From: Chlorobiota bacterium
GTDB taxonomy: Bacteria > Bacteroidota > Chlorobiia > Chlorobiales > Chlorobiaceae
Direction: 5' to 3'
DNA: 64,000 bases
Assembly: GCA_016866305.1 (NCBI GenBank)
Contig: VGMX01000002.1
Location: 1-64,000 of the forward strand
In this document: piece after piece, positions 29,621 to 39,010 of the stretch
How positions within the stretch are numbered: position 1 is the first letter of the stretch
Layout: each line of letters begins with the position of its first letter
The notes under the pieces: model-generated
Database searches by the model: none
What the model was told of the DNA's origin: nothing
The model's input: only the letters and a program-made list of their open reading frames with translations
Program-made: the position numbers and the translations under genes

Positions 29621-32600
29621 ATGAAAGCATGTGAACACCGCGAGATCTCCGAAATGGACTGGAACGAGTTCGAGGATCGTTTACGCTCTGCCGCTGAACC
29701 CCTGCGTGCAGAAGCCGGGGCCGACAGGACACTGCTCGACTATTTCGGAAAAGAGGAGTACGGCTATCTGCAAAAGCTTGCCGGTCATGCCCGTTCGGTT
29801 CGCGCCAATGTGCAGGTTTCGGGTAACATTGTCCTGATTCCCGGCATCATGGGCTCGAACCTCGTGACGGTGAAACAGGGCGGGGAAAGAGGGCTTCTGT
29901 GGATCGACCTGTTGCGCCTGGCGACCGGCAGGATCAGCCGTATGCGGCTCTCTCCCGATGGAGCGCACGATACCGACGCCGAATATACCGTCACGCCTTC
30001 CGACATCAACAAGCGATCATACGCAAGGGCGGTTCTCTGGCTTCGTGCCTCATGGAATGTCGAGACGTTCGCCTATGACTGGCGCAAGGATATCGATGCA
30101 GCCGCCGATGCGCTTGCCGTGTTTCTGCAGCAGCGTTTTCCCCGTCAGCCGGTTCACCTTGTGGCCCATTCGATGGGCGGTCTTGTCTGCCGGAACTTCA
30201 TCGTCAGGCATGCCGAGCAGTGGAACAGCATGCAGGGAAAGGATGGAACAGCGGGCGGCCGGCTTGTCATGCTCGGCACCCCGAACTACGGTTCATTCCT
30301 GATTCCCCAGGTGCTGACCGGAGAGGATCTTACCGTCAGGCTGCTTGCCGCGGCAGATATCACCCACACCCTGCAGGACATTCTCGGCGTAATCTGCACC
30401 TTTCCCGGCTGCTACCAGATGCTTCCCGCGCAAGGCAAGCTCTCTGCAGCACTGCAGACGCTCTACCGTCCCGACAGCTGGGGCTCCGGGCAGGTTTCGG
30501 ACCTGCACCTCGGCCGCGCCCTGAAGTTTCATGCGGCAATGGAGCGTCCCGAGAGCATCGACCCGGAACGAATGATCTGTATCGCGGGGTGCAACAGGGA
30601 GACCCCCTGCGACATGACCATCAACGCGCCGGGTGATTTCGACTACCTGGTGACATACGAGGGGGACGGCTGTGTGCCGCATGCCCTTGGACTGCTTCCG
30701 AACGTTCCCGTTTACTACATCGACGAATCGCATGGTGACCTTCTGCGGAACGAAAAAGTGCTCAATGCGGTCAGCGACCTGCTTGTCTGCGGCCGTACCT
30801 CGGTGCTTTCCGACAAACCCATTCTGTCGAGGGTGGCAGGGCATGCCCTCTATCAGCGCCGAAGCCCGGGACGTGACCAGGCCATCACCGCCGGGATCAG
30901 GGCGATAGCGGAACGCGCCGGTGCAGGAACATGTGCTCCCGGAGAGATCGCCTTTGCCGAAGAAACCATCATGCGTTCGGTCATGGGACGTTACCGCACC
31001 GGGACACCGCCACGGAACGAAGCGGCAAGGCACGAACCCCTGTCCCCGGCGAAGATCGAACTTGCCATCCAGCTTGTCCATGACGATGTGACCCGCGTCA
31101 AGAGTCCTGCGGTGGTTATCGGTCATTACCGGGGCGTTGACCCCGTCAATGCCGAGGGAGCAGTGGATGCAGCCATGAACCGCATGATCACCTTAGCCAA
31201 TGAACAGGGAATTATCGGCGGCGGGCTCGGGGAGCTGTTTTTCATTCCCGTCACCGGAAAGCAGATTGCAGCGTCGAGCGTTATTCTGGCCGGCATGGGC
31301 GAAGAAGGGCATTTTACAAAGGATGACCTGCGCTACCTCATGACCAACGTCACGCTTTCGGTTTCGGCCCTCGGTATGGATTCCTTCGCCATGGTCGTGA
31401 TCGGCTCGGGACAGGGAAGCATCTCCAAGGAGCGCGCACTGGCAAGCATTATCGAGGGCGTATCGGACGGACTGAGACGTTTTTCCGCTGAGAACCGCAG
31501 TGTCAGGAAGCTGGTGTTCGTCGAGCGCGACGGGCAGCAGTACGACATCATCAGGGAGATCATCGAGAAGAAGTTCCTTGAAAAGCAGGATATTCTTTTT
31601 CCCTGCCTTGCATTGAAGGCAAGCTTCCCCGGCCCTCGCCGCAAGGATCGGCCCGCAGGGCGGCAAAAGGGGGCAATGCGTCCGGAACCGGAGAGCCGCA
31701 AGCTCCGCGGCACAAGAATCACCATCGAACGCAGCAGCACCGAGGATCATGAAACCTTCCGGTTTTCGGCGCTGAGCAACAGTGCGGTCATTCCGGTGCG
31801 GGAGGTGGAGGTGCAGCGATTTTTCCTGAAAGGGGCATCGGAGCGTCTGATGACATCCGCGACACTCGAGGAGCAGTCCGGGTACGGCCACCTGCTGGCC
31901 TCCTATCTTTTTCCGCAGGATTTCCGGGCGCTTGTCGACCAGGAGGAGTCGCTCACCCTCATTCTCGATCGCAGCACCGCATCCTACCCGTGGGAGATGG
32001 CGTGCTTCAGGAGAGCCCGCCAGCAGACGTTCCTCGGTACCGGACGGAAGCTTACCCGGCAGTTCAGGACCATCCTCTCCTCTCCGGGCCTGATGCCCCC
32101 CCTTAACCGCTCGCTGAAAGCGCTCGTGATCGCCGATCCCGCCCCCGAACGGGAGTTCCAGCTCGACGGTGCCAGAAGGGAGGGACGCGCGGTTGCCGAG
32201 GTGCTCAGGAGCTTCAGTTCGGAACTGGAGATAACCGTGCATGAGCGGATCGGGGCTGCGGCATGCGATCCGGTGGAAATCCTCTCCCTGCTGTTCAGCG
32301 AGGAATATGACCTTGTGCACTACGCCGGGCATGGCGTTTTTGACGAAAAGAGCCCGGTTCGCAGCGGATGGTTTTTCAGCAGGGAATGCATCCTTTCGCC
32401 ACGTGAAATATTCCAGTTGCGCAGGGTTCCCCGCCTGGTGTTCGCAAATGCCTGTTTTTCCGCTGTGGTCAAGGAGCGTCCGGCAATGGGCCTGGATGAA
32501 GGAAATCGCGGTCTTGCCGGGCTTGCCGAGGCATTTTTCGAACGCGGTGTCCAGAACTACATCGGAGCGGGATGGCCGGTCGATGATGAGCCGGCGGCGG

Positions 32601-32758
32601 CTTTTGCCCGCGAGTTCTACCGGCACGCCCTTTCGGGGAAGCCATTGGGAGAGGCGCTTGCCGCAGCAAGGGAGTGCATCCAGGACAAAGGCCCCACCTG
32701 GGGCGCTTACCAGCATTACGGCCAGGCCGATGCCTCTCTGGTGCGGCCAGCATCGTAA
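29621..32758 (+). CDS. Lipase-like / M17-N-like / CHAT protease fusion protein
   Basis: A 1045-residue protein of three recognisable parts. Residues about 60-400 are an alpha/beta hydrolase resembling LCAT/lipase enzymes: oxyanion segment LIPGIMGSNL, nucleophile elbow VAHSMGGLV (Ser184), then GDGCVP (Asp349) and ESHGD (His371) as a likely triad. Residues about 477-650 resemble the macro-like N domain of M17 leucyl aminopeptidases (VVIGHYRGVDPVNAEGAVD, VILAGMGEEGHFTKDDLR); the M17 catalytic domain is missing. Residues about 735-1045 form a CHAT domain, the caspase-like peptidase, with dyad His904 (YAGHGVF) and Cys945 (ANACFSA). Start ATG 29621 has AGGAGG 4 bases ahead. No signal peptide was seen. 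A small ORF follows 107 bp on. Substrate and role are unknown; a defence or regulated-death effector is one inference. Confidence 0.85.
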   Translation: MKACEHREISEMDWNEFEDRLRSAAEPLRAEAGADRTLLDYFGKEEYGYLQKLAGHARSVRANVQVSGNIVLIPGIMGSNLVTVKQGGERGLLWIDLLRLATGRISRMRLSPDGAHDTDAEYTVTPSDINKRSYARAVLWLRASWNVETFAYDWRKDIDAAADALAVFLQQRFPRQPVHLVAHSMGGLVCRNFIVRHAEQWNSMQGKDGTAGGRLVMLGTPNYGSFLIPQVLTGEDLTVRLLAAADITHTLQDILGVICTFPGCYQMLPAQGKLSAALQTLYRPDSWGSGQVSDLHLGRALKFHAAMERPESIDPERMICIAGCNRETPCDMTINAPGDFDYLVTYEGDGCVPHALGLLPNVPVYYIDESHGDLLRNEKVLNAVSDLLVCGRTSVLSDKPILSRVAGHALYQRRSPGRDQAITAGIRAIAERAGAGTCAPGEIAFAEETIMRSVMGRYRTGTPPRNEAARHEPLSPAKIELAIQLVHDDVTRVKSPAVVIGHYRGVDPVNAEGAVDAAMNRMITLANEQGIIGGGLGELFFIPVTGKQIAASSVILAGMGEEGHFTKDDLRYLMTNVTLSVSALGMDSFAMVVIGSGQGSISKERALASIIEGVSDGLRRFSAENRSVRKLVFVERDGQQYDIIREIIEKKFLEKQDILFPCLALKASFPGPRRKDRPAGRQKGAMRPEPESRKLRGTRITIERSSTEDHETFRFSALSNSAVIPVREVEVQRFFLKGASERLMTSATLEEQSGYGHLLASYLFPQDFRALVDQEESLTLILDRSTASYPWEMACFRRARQQTFLGTGRKLTRQFRTILSSPGLMPPLNRSLKALVIADPAPEREFQLDGARREGRAVAEVLRSFSSELEITVHERIGAAACDPVEILSLLFSEEYDLVHYAGHGVFDEKSPVRSGWFFSRECILSPREIFQLRRVPRLVFANACFSAVVKERPAMGLDEGNRGLAGLAEAFFERGVQNYIGAGWPVDDEPAAAFAREFYRHALSGKPLGEALAAARECIQDKGPTWGAYQHYGQADASLVRPAS

Positions 32759-32865
32759 TACAGCGGGAATCGGGAAGTTTTGCAAAACCGTAACACGCTT
32801 CTTCGAAGGCATTGCGTAACATCGAAGGAGAACGTCCGGTTTTTGTATCTGTCAGGGGAAACGTC

Positions 32866-33231
32866 ATGCAGCACATCAAGCCGTTCAGGATCGAGATCGA
32901 GTGGACCGATCAGGAGAACTTCCTTTTTTCCTGCCACTATCACGAAGCCTCCCCATCCCGGCATCGGCAGCTTTCCTGTGTGCCGGAGCGCCGGTATTTT
33001 CCCGTTATGACCAGAGCCATGGGCAACGTGCTGCGCAAGCTGCGCCGGGAGCATATCTCCTTTCCGCTTTTTCTGGTAACGCTTGCATTCGAACATCGCC
33101 ATCTTCTCGCCGAAATCGACCAGTTGCTGCAGGCGTTGCACGCACACCTCCGGACACAGAAAAGGGCGGGAAGCTGGAGCTGCTATATTTGCGGGGAAAC
33201 GGGACGTCCCTCCTCGTCGAGCGGGGGGTAG
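32866..33231 (+). CDS. Small uncharacterised protein downstream of the CHAT gene
   Basis: A 121-residue ORF with coding-like codon use (strong G/C bias at third positions). ATG 32866 is preceded by AGGGGA. The sequence is His/Arg-rich, has a central hydrophobic helix (FPLFLVTLAFEHRHLLAEI) and a CxxC pair near the C terminus (CYICGE). I recognise no family. Its 3' end overlaps the convergent trmH gene by 49 bp. Position and orientation suggest it may be expressed with the lipase-CHAT gene, as a partner, regulator or substrate. That is inference. Confidence 0.5.
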   Translation: MQHIKPFRIEIEWTDQENFLFSCHYHEASPSRHRQLSCVPERRYFPVMTRAMGNVLRKLRREHISFPLFLVTLAFEHRHLLAEIDQLLQALHAHLRTQKRAGSWSCYICGETGRPSSSSGG

Positions 33232-33842
33232 CCGATTCCTTTTGAGCGGAGATGTTCGCCGAGGCGCGGGTAGGTGTACTCGAAGAGCAGGCGCTCTATC
33301 TCTGTTTCGGGCAGCGAGGGCCGGTCATACATTCCCGCAAGCAGACGCTGGCGCTGCGCCTCGAACACGATGAGCGCTCCGGCGACCGACACATTGAGCG
33401 ATTCCACCATGCCGAACATCGGCACGACGATGCACCGGTCGGCTCCCTGCACGGCTTCCGCTGAAATTCCGTCCCACTCCGCCCCGAGCACCACTGCTGT
33501 CGGCACGGTGTAGTCGATCTCCCTGAAATCCGCGCTTGCTGCGGTTGAGGCCGCAGCAAGAATCTGCATGCCCTCCTGCCGGAGCCGGCTGTAAACGCTT
33601 CCGATATCCCGGTACAGATTGATCGAGACCCACTTGCTCGACCCGGCAGCGGCGTTATGGCGCGTGAAAATATGCTTGCGGTACGATACCGCGTGCACTT
33701 CATGAATGCCTGCGGCGTCGCAGCTCCTGATGATGGCCGAGAGGTTGTGGGATTTGTTGACATTGTCCATGACAACGGTCAGCCCGGTCTGTCGCCGCCG
33801 GAGCATCCGGAGGATTTTCCTGAATCGTTCGGAAGATGCCAA
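33183..33842 (-). CDS. trmH: tRNA (guanosine-18) 2'-O-methyltransferase
   Basis: A SPOUT-family enzyme that methylates the ribose of G18 in the tRNA D-loop. Family blocks are NKSHNLSAIIRSCDAAG (motif 1), LGAEWDGIS (motif 2) and VPMFGMVESLNVSVAGAL (motif 3, the trefoil-knot SAM site). The 219 residues and the N-terminal YARICEML-like segment match TrmH rather than RlmB. The start is TTG 33842, chosen because the N terminus aligns with the family there; ATG 33806 is the alternative. Its 3' end overlaps the convergent small ORF. Confidence 0.92.
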   Translation of the reverse strand: MASSERFRKILRMLRRRQTGLTVVMDNVNKSHNLSAIIRSCDAAGIHEVHAVSYRKHIFTRHNAAAGSSKWVSINLYRDIGSVYSRLRQEGMQILAAASTAASADFREIDYTVPTAVVLGAEWDGISAEAVQGADRCIVVPMFGMVESLNVSVAGALIVFEAQRQRLLAGMYDRPSLPETEIERLLFEYTYPRLGEHLRSKGIGYPPLDEEGRPVSPQI

Positions 33843-33936
33843 AGGTGGTTGCGCAAAAGGGTTGACTGATGTATAAAGCTATCAATAAAGCGCTATTTTT
33901 CTCATTATTAATGCAAAAAGATGTCGCGCTCATCTA

Positions 33937-33964
33937 TGGACAAAACTTCCTGACGGGCTATATT
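33937..33964 (+). promoter_or_regulatory. Candidate promoter for the phosphoesterase gene
   Basis: TGGACA (33937-33942), a 16-base spacer, and TATATT (33959-33964). This is the most complete -35/-10 pair seen in the window. Confidence 0.45.
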
Positions 33965-33986
33965 GAGAAGCCGGTTCATGATTTCC

Positions 33987-34006
33987 GCCCGGTCTTGAGG
34001 CCGGGC
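33987..34006 (+). repeat. Inverted repeat in the phosphoesterase leader
   Basis: GCCCGG and CCGGGC enclose an 8-base loop about 25 bp after the candidate -10 element, so it would lie in the 5' untranslated region. Role unknown. Confidence 0.4.
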
Positions 34007-34150
34007 ATGGCGCCCTTCGGGAATCAAGCGGGCAGAATTTGAGGAACGAAAAAACCATTTATACCGGAAAGCGAACCCTGTGCGTCCTGGATAGTGAGTG
34101 CGATGCTCATTTCCCCCAGGGAAGGCCGGGCAAATCGCTGGACAGACACC

Positions 34151-35224
34151 ATGTCGTTACATCATAAAAAACATCCCCATCTCGAACGTCTGCTGAACCA
34201 GGCACCTGCGCTCTCCCTTGATGCATCATCGAAGGTGCTGATTCTCAGCGACCTGCACATGGGCAACGGAGGAAGGCGGGACGAGTTTCGCAGGAATGCC
34301 GATCTTGTCAGGGCCATGCTGGCCGACTATTACCATCCCGAACGGTACAGCCTGATCCTGAACGGCGATATCGAAGAACTTTTCAAGTTCTCTCTCGACA
34401 GCATAACCGGACAGTGGAGCGACTTCTACGATCTCTTTACGCGTTTCGGGGAGAACGGATTCGTGTTCAAGACCTACGGCAACCATGACGCAGCGCTCCT
34501 CGACGAAAGGGACTACCGGCTGCAACCCTATATGCTTGAATCGATAAAATTCCTCTACGGCAAGGAGACCATGCTGCTTTTTCACGGGCATCAGGCATCG
34601 GTACTGCTCTGGGAGACCTACCCTCAGGTCAGCCGTTCAGTGGTGTTTTTCCTGCGTTATATCGCCAAGCCCGTCGGGATCAGGAATTTTTCCATCGCCT
34701 ACAACAGCCGCCGGCGATTTGCAATTGAGAAATCGATATATGATTTTTCCAACAATGCAAAGATCGTTTCAGTGATCGGCCATACCCACCGGCCGCTGTT
34801 CGAGTCCCTTTCGAAGGTTGACTACCTGAACTACCGTATCGAAGAGCTTTGCCGGGCCTATCCTGCCGCAGACAGCCCGGATCGGATCGTCATAGAAGGG
34901 AAAATAACGGCACTGAAGGAAGAACTCGACTCCTGTTACCGGCAGGGCAAGAAGATCGGATTGCGCAGCGGGCTGTATAACACGCTGACCATTCCCAGCG
35001 TGTTCAACTCGGGTTGTGCCATCGGGAAACGGGGTATCACCGCCCTGGAGATTGAGGGGAGCATCATCCGGCTGGTCTACTGGTTCAACGGCAAGCAGAG
35101 CAGAAAATTCATCAGCGACCGCGACAACCGGCCAAGGGAGCTTGGCAACACCGGATTCTACCGCATCGTGCTGAACGAGGATCATCTTGATTACGTGTTT
35201 TCCCGTCTTCACCTGCTTGCGTGA
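34151..35224 (+). CDS. Calcineurin-like metallophosphoesterase
   Basis: A 357-residue dinuclear-metal phosphoesterase. The five family motifs are in order: SDLHMGN, LNGDIEE, YGNHDA, FHGHQ and VIGHTHRP. About 60 residues separate the FHGH and GHTH blocks, longer than in simple members, and contain a hydrophobic VVFFLRYIAKPVGI segment that could sit on a membrane. UDP-2,3-diacylglucosamine pyrophosphatase (LpxH-type) is a relative but is shorter, so no substrate is assigned. The start is uncertain: ATG 34151 is used, ATG 34103 is open in frame. It lacks a clear Shine-Dalgarno. Confidence 0.8.
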   Translation: MSLHHKKHPHLERLLNQAPALSLDASSKVLILSDLHMGNGGRRDEFRRNADLVRAMLADYYHPERYSLILNGDIEELFKFSLDSITGQWSDFYDLFTRFGENGFVFKTYGNHDAALLDERDYRLQPYMLESIKFLYGKETMLLFHGHQASVLLWETYPQVSRSVVFFLRYIAKPVGIRNFSIAYNSRRRFAIEKSIYDFSNNAKIVSVIGHTHRPLFESLSKVDYLNYRIEELCRAYPAADSPDRIVIEGKITALKEELDSCYRQGKKIGLRSGLYNTLTIPSVFNSGCAIGKRGITALEIEGSIIRLVYWFNGKQSRKFISDRDNRPRELGNTGFYRIVLNEDHLDYVFSRLHLLA

Positions 35225-35522
35225 AACAGTTTCTCGCCTCCTGTTTCAATCGGCCTGTCCATGACGAACATCTGCTCTTAAGGCAATTGCCGTTCGGCAC
35301 CGGCGAGCGTCAGGTTGTTTTGTTCTCCCGGTGCAGAGAAAGCCAGGCTTGAGTGGATCACCGGTTTTCAGGCGCGACCCTTCAACCCGAGGGAACCGCG
35401 CAAGGTGCGGATTCATCTGCGGGGCGGCGACGATACGGCGCTTGTCGAGGGCCCGAAAGCAGGCATGGCGTGAACGTCAGGGATATCGGCACTGATGGCG
35501 CCCGCCGTTTTGAAGACAGGAG
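35225..35522. other. Gene-poor stretch with a possible decayed ORF
   Basis: No intact gene. A GTG at 35221 overlaps the phosphoesterase stop and opens a 43-codon frame ending at 35352; removing one T near 35333 would continue it as coding-like sequence (ARLEWITGFQARPFNPRE...) to a TGA at 35473. This may be a frameshifted small gene or chance. Confidence 0.3.
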
Positions 35523-36200
35523 TCAGGAATCCCGGCTTCCGTTTTCTGATTCAATGAAGGTTATAATTTCGGACGGGGTGTTCACCAGTGTTTTCGCTCC
35601 GTGTTCGAGCAGCTCTCCGGCCGGCCTGAATCCCCACAGCACGCCGAGCGGATGCATGCCGGCCCGGGAAGCGGTCAGCATGTCGATGCCGCTGTCTCCC
35701 ACGTAGAGGATCTCATCCGGAGCACTTCCGAGCATCCCGGCAACGAGCAGCGCACCGGCCGGATCAGGCTTGTGGGGAATGCCGCCGTGATGGCCCATTA
35801 CCACATCGAAGCTCCACTTCCCGAGCAGTTCACTGGCGCAGAGCCGGGTGAACCGGTCGGCCTTGTTGGAGAGGATGGCTTTTTTGATGCCTCTGCTCTC
35901 AAGTTCGTCAAGCATTCCGCCGATGCCGGAGTAAGGTTTCGAATGCCGGTTCCAGTTGGTGCTGTAGTGTTCCATGAGATCCACAAGCAGCAGGTCTATC
36001 AGCGCTTCCGTGGCGGTGTTTTCCGGGAGTGCCTGCCGCACCAGCTCCCGCATGCCGTGTCCGACGAGATAGCGTCCCCTTTCGAGCGAGTGGGTAGGGT
36101 AGTTGTGGGCTTCAAGCACGGAGTTGAGGGTATCGATGACGTCTTCGAGCGTATCGAGCAGAGTTCCGTCAAGGTCGAACATAACAGCGTTGAAAGGCAT
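35523..36200 (-). CDS. gph: HAD-family phosphatase, phosphoglycolate-phosphatase-like
   Basis: A 225-residue HAD hydrolase with a C1-type helical cap. Motif I is VMFDLDGTLLDT (Asp9 and Asp11), motif II ILSNK, motif III the Lys in IPHKPDP, motif IV LYVGDSGIDM. This pattern matches Gph and related enzymes (also PpaX-like pyrophosphatases). Start ATG 36200. In an autotroph it may clear 2-phosphoglycolate or another small phosphate ester; the substrate is inferred only from family. It is followed on the same strand by a broken methyltransferase upstream at 36233. Confidence 0.82.
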   Translation of the reverse strand: MPFNAVMFDLDGTLLDTLEDVIDTLNSVLEAHNYPTHSLERGRYLVGHGMRELVRQALPENTATEALIDLLLVDLMEHYSTNWNRHSKPYSGIGGMLDELESRGIKKAILSNKADRFTRLCASELLGKWSFDVVMGHHGGIPHKPDPAGALLVAGMLGSAPDEILYVGDSGIDMLTASRAGMHPLGVLWGFRPAGELLEHGAKTLVNTPSEIITFIESENGSRDS

Positions 36201-36232
36201 GGCGTACAGGAAAAGATGAATGAAGCTGAAGA

Positions 36233-36870
36233 TTAGGGTTTTTTAGCGGTGACCAGGAAAACCGGATAGGTTTTCCTGTCGCCGGCACGGTTGGTTTTTT
36301 GTATTTCGCAGGCCGTACCGAACGAAACCGATTTGAAGCCGGCCATTTCCGAGTATCCGCTGCAGGGCGGAACGTTCGAAGCCGTGATGCACCTCCTCGC
36401 CGGGATCGTCGTGAAAGAATCCGTCTTCAAGGTCCAGATCGGCCAGGGCAATCATGCCCCCCGGACGCAGGAGCGCGTTGAGCTTTTCGAGTATCGCACC
36501 CGTGTCGGCGATATGGTGAAGGGTCATGCTGCTGAAGATGAGGTCAGGGTTTTCAGGCAGGGGTTTGGAAGGCGATGTTCCAAAGATATCCGTACATACC
36601 GGATGCTGAGGTCGGTTGTTTTTTTCGAAGCACGCCGAGCATCTCCTCCGAAGTGTCGATCGCCGTGAGATTGCCGAGGTGCGGAGCGAGGGCAAGTGTC
36701 ACCAGACCGGTGCCGCAGCCGAACTCCAGCGCCTGCATTGCCGGATGCAGTCCGACGGCTTTGATGATGGCTTCCGCCACACTTCGGGCAAGCGCCGTGC
36801 GGCGGGGATTTTCATCCCATTCGGCCGCTGCCCGGTCGAACCGGTCTGCATTGTTCCATGAGGTTGCCAT
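36233..36870 (-). pseudogene. SAM-dependent methyltransferase with two frameshifts
   Basis: Three overlapping frames together spell one class I methyltransferase. The first, from ATG 36870, gives MATSWNNADRFDRAAAEWD and the SAM site LEFGCGTGLVTLALAP to LGVLRKK. After a seven-A run near 36630 the sequence continues one frame over with NPDLIFSSMTLHHIADTG and LLRPGGMIALADLD. A second shift near 36345 moves to a third frame with EMAGFKSVSFGTACEIQK and ends at 36233. Each break is explained by one extra base, the first in a homopolymer. It is a pseudogene, a phase-variable gene, or contains sequencing errors. The small-molecule substrate is unknown. Confidence 0.8.
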
Positions 36871-36894
36871 AAAAAAATCCTGAAACCTTTCCTG

Positions 36895-37284
36895 TTATTT
36901 CCTTTCGTCGCATATCGGCTTTTTGCGGCCTTTTTCGTCGAGGCAGACGAACGTGATGTGCGTACTGAAGACAATCACCCGTTCGCCGGTTTCGATGCTG
37001 TCCTTGTAGACGTTCACCGTGTACTCGATCGAGGTTTCGCCGATCCGGCTCTTTTCGGTCACGAAGCAGAGGATGGTTCCGCCGCGGATGCTCTTGCGGA
37101 ATTCCACCTTGTCCATGCCGACTGTTACGAAGTTGCAGCCGGGGTAATCGAGCGTGACGGCAATATAGCTCACCTCATCGATCCATTTCAACAGGTTTCC
37201 GCCGAAAAGAAATCCGTAGTGGTTCAGGTGTTCGGGAAGCACAAGCTTGTAGTTTTCCATGCTGGTAAGAATAAATGGTGACAT
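36895..37284 (-). CDS. Acyl-CoA thioesterase, hot-dog fold
   Basis: A 129-residue single hot-dog domain of the YciA/acyl-CoA thioester hydrolase type, which releases free acids from acyl-CoA. The central helix [24 protein letters not shown] carries the conserved Asn, Gly-Gly and Asp residues, with [17 protein letters not shown] as the following strands. Start could be ATG 37284 or ATG 37260 ([13 protein letters not shown]); the second resembles family N termini more, and neither has a strong Shine-Dalgarno. It lies just upstream of the broken methyltransferase. Confidence 0.85.
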   Translation of the reverse strand: MSPFILTSMENYKLVLPEHLNHYGFLFGGNLLKWIDEVSYIAVTLDYPGCNFVTVGMDKVEFRKSIRGGTILCFVTEKSRIGETSIEYTVNVYKDSIETGERVIVFSTHITFVCLDEKGRKKPICDERK

Positions 37285-37328
37285 GCTTCGGGGTGTCCAC
37301 GATTCCGTCGGTTTCCCCGAAAAGCCGC

Positions 37329-38936
37329 TCAGGGCTCATCCCTTGCCGGCTGCACGAGGATCACTTCCTCTCGCTCGACCTTGACCTGACCGGGCGGAAG
37401 GTGTCTGGATCGTCGCACATACTTTTTCAATGTATACATCACCGGCACCAGTTCCGAATGTTTTGCTGCAGAGTATCGTGCGGCAATTTCCGCAGCCTTG
37501 CGGATCTCATCCCGGTGCTGCATGCTCACGCCGCGCAGTACGCAGTGTGAGCCCGCGCTGCCCCTGGCGTGCAGCCAGATATCGTTTGGTTTGGCGAACG
37601 TGAACGTGAGCTGGTCGTTGTTTTTCGCATTTTTACCGATATATAGCGTGGCCGAGGCCGAGAGTCTGACGCTCCTGAAGGGAGCGGACGTTCGTGAAGC
37701 GGCGTTTCGCGCCGGTCTGCCGCTTTCGCGCAGCTCCTCCCGGTACTCATCGACAAACGCTCTGACGGCTTTTGGCGAACAGAGTGTCCCGAGTTCCCCG
37801 AGCAGTGATTCAAGCCGGCTTTTCCGTTTTTCGAGTCCGCTCCTGCGCTGCATCATGGTGGCGCATTTCCCCCTGGTTTTCGCGGCTTTTCTGAAATACT
37901 CCGCAGCGTTTTCGGCAAGCGAGCATTCAGGTTTCAGGGCGATGGTGATGTCCGCAGATCCCGGGTTGAAAATGTCCGGCACCGTGATGCTGCCGGGTTC
38001 GTTTCGTTCGAGACGGAGCGCCCCCATGAGCAGGTGACCCAGGGTTTCATCTTCACCGGCTTTCAGGACAAGCGCCTCCGGATCGAACTCCTGCAGCTCC
38101 CTTTCGGTTTTGCGCAACTGCCTGAGGAGCCTGTTTTCAAGTTCTCCCCGTGCCTGTTTGGTGCGCAGCCAGTCCCGCATGGACCAACTGTACCGGTTCA
38201 GCCCTTCAAGCACCGAACTGCAGGGTGTTGTGTCCGGAAGCGGGTTGTGCAGGATACTGAATAAGGGTTTGCCTTCCGTTGTCCGGCCTGTCTGCGTCAG
38301 GGGATCAAGCAACTCGTAGAACAGATCCCGGAAAGCCCGAAAGAGCGCTTCCGGATCTCCGGTTTCCCCGGCACGTTCGGCAAGGCAGCGCAGCATGGTG
38401 CGGTCGAAGCCGGGCAGCGGAAGGGGGTGATGTTCGATGAACCGCGCCTTGTCTTCCGCGAGCAGTTCAAGCTGCCGGAGGATACCCGGTTCCGATTGCC
38501 CGCATGATTCGTCGTAAGGCTGCCCCGGGAGGATGTTCCGGCTCCGGCAGGTGTCGGCAACAGTACCGCCGCCGGCCAGAAAGATGTTTGCCTCCGGGCT
38601 GTAGAGTCGCAAGACAATCGTGTCGCCGCCCGCAAGCCGGACAAGAATCTCCCGATCGAAGGGTGACATCTCCACGCCTGCAACTTCCCGTTCCTGGACG
38701 CCCGGCAGAAGGGTGGCGCTCCCGCGTTTTTTCCGGCTGAGCCCCTCTCTGGTGAACATGGAGAGTTCCGGTATGCGCGAGACGATCACCACCTGCAGAT
38801 GCTCTCCTGTGGCGGTGACGAAGCTTATGGTCAGTTCGTTTTTTTCCGCCGAATGGATTTCGAACACGAACCCTCCGGCAAGCCGTTCGTGCAGTTCCCC
38901 CGCAGCATGGTAGAGCGTGAAGTAGTTCCGGTGCAT
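37329..38936 (-). CDS. rqcH: NFACT-family ribosome quality control protein RqcH
   Basis: A 535-residue member of the Rqc2/RqcH (fibronectin-binding-protein-A-like) family, which binds obstructed 50S subunits and adds alanine tails to stalled chains. Domains in order: NFACT-N (about 1-200; [28 protein letters not shown] type strands), helix-hairpin-helix, a central coiled coil (about 250-400, [16 protein letters not shown]...), and NFACT-R at the C terminus ([22 protein letters not shown]). The last block is a variant of the usual DLWFHVKDIPGSH. Start ATG 38936. The N-terminal region looks diverged from textbook RqcH, so activity should be tested. Confidence 0.8.
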   Translation of the reverse strand: MHRNYFTLYHAAGELHERLAGGFVFEIHSAEKNELTISFVTATGEHLQVVIVSRIPELSMFTREGLSRKKRGSATLLPGVQEREVAGVEMSPFDREILVRLAGGDTIVLRLYSPEANIFLAGGGTVADTCRSRNILPGQPYDESCGQSEPGILRQLELLAEDKARFIEHHPLPLPGFDRTMLRCLAERAGETGDPEALFRAFRDLFYELLDPLTQTGRTTEGKPLFSILHNPLPDTTPCSSVLEGLNRYSWSMRDWLRTKQARGELENRLLRQLRKTERELQEFDPEALVLKAGEDETLGHLLMGALRLERNEPGSITVPDIFNPGSADITIALKPECSLAENAAEYFRKAAKTRGKCATMMQRRSGLEKRKSRLESLLGELGTLCSPKAVRAFVDEYREELRESGRPARNAASRTSAPFRSVRLSASATLYIGKNAKNNDQLTFTFAKPNDIWLHARGSAGSHCVLRGVSMQHRDEIRKAAEIAARYSAAKHSELVPVMYTLKKYVRRSRHLPPGQVKVEREEVILVQPARDEP

Positions 38937-39010
38937 CGGCAGTTGCTCAAGCGGTTGTCTTTTGCCTATCTTACAGGAAATGTTCTGGTAATGTATTAAA
39001 AAGTATATCC

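Noticed and set aside
31193-32812. 539-codon minus-strand frame opposite the CHAT domain
   Set aside because: The plus-strand CHAT dyad and lipase motifs are clear, so this is a shadow frame.
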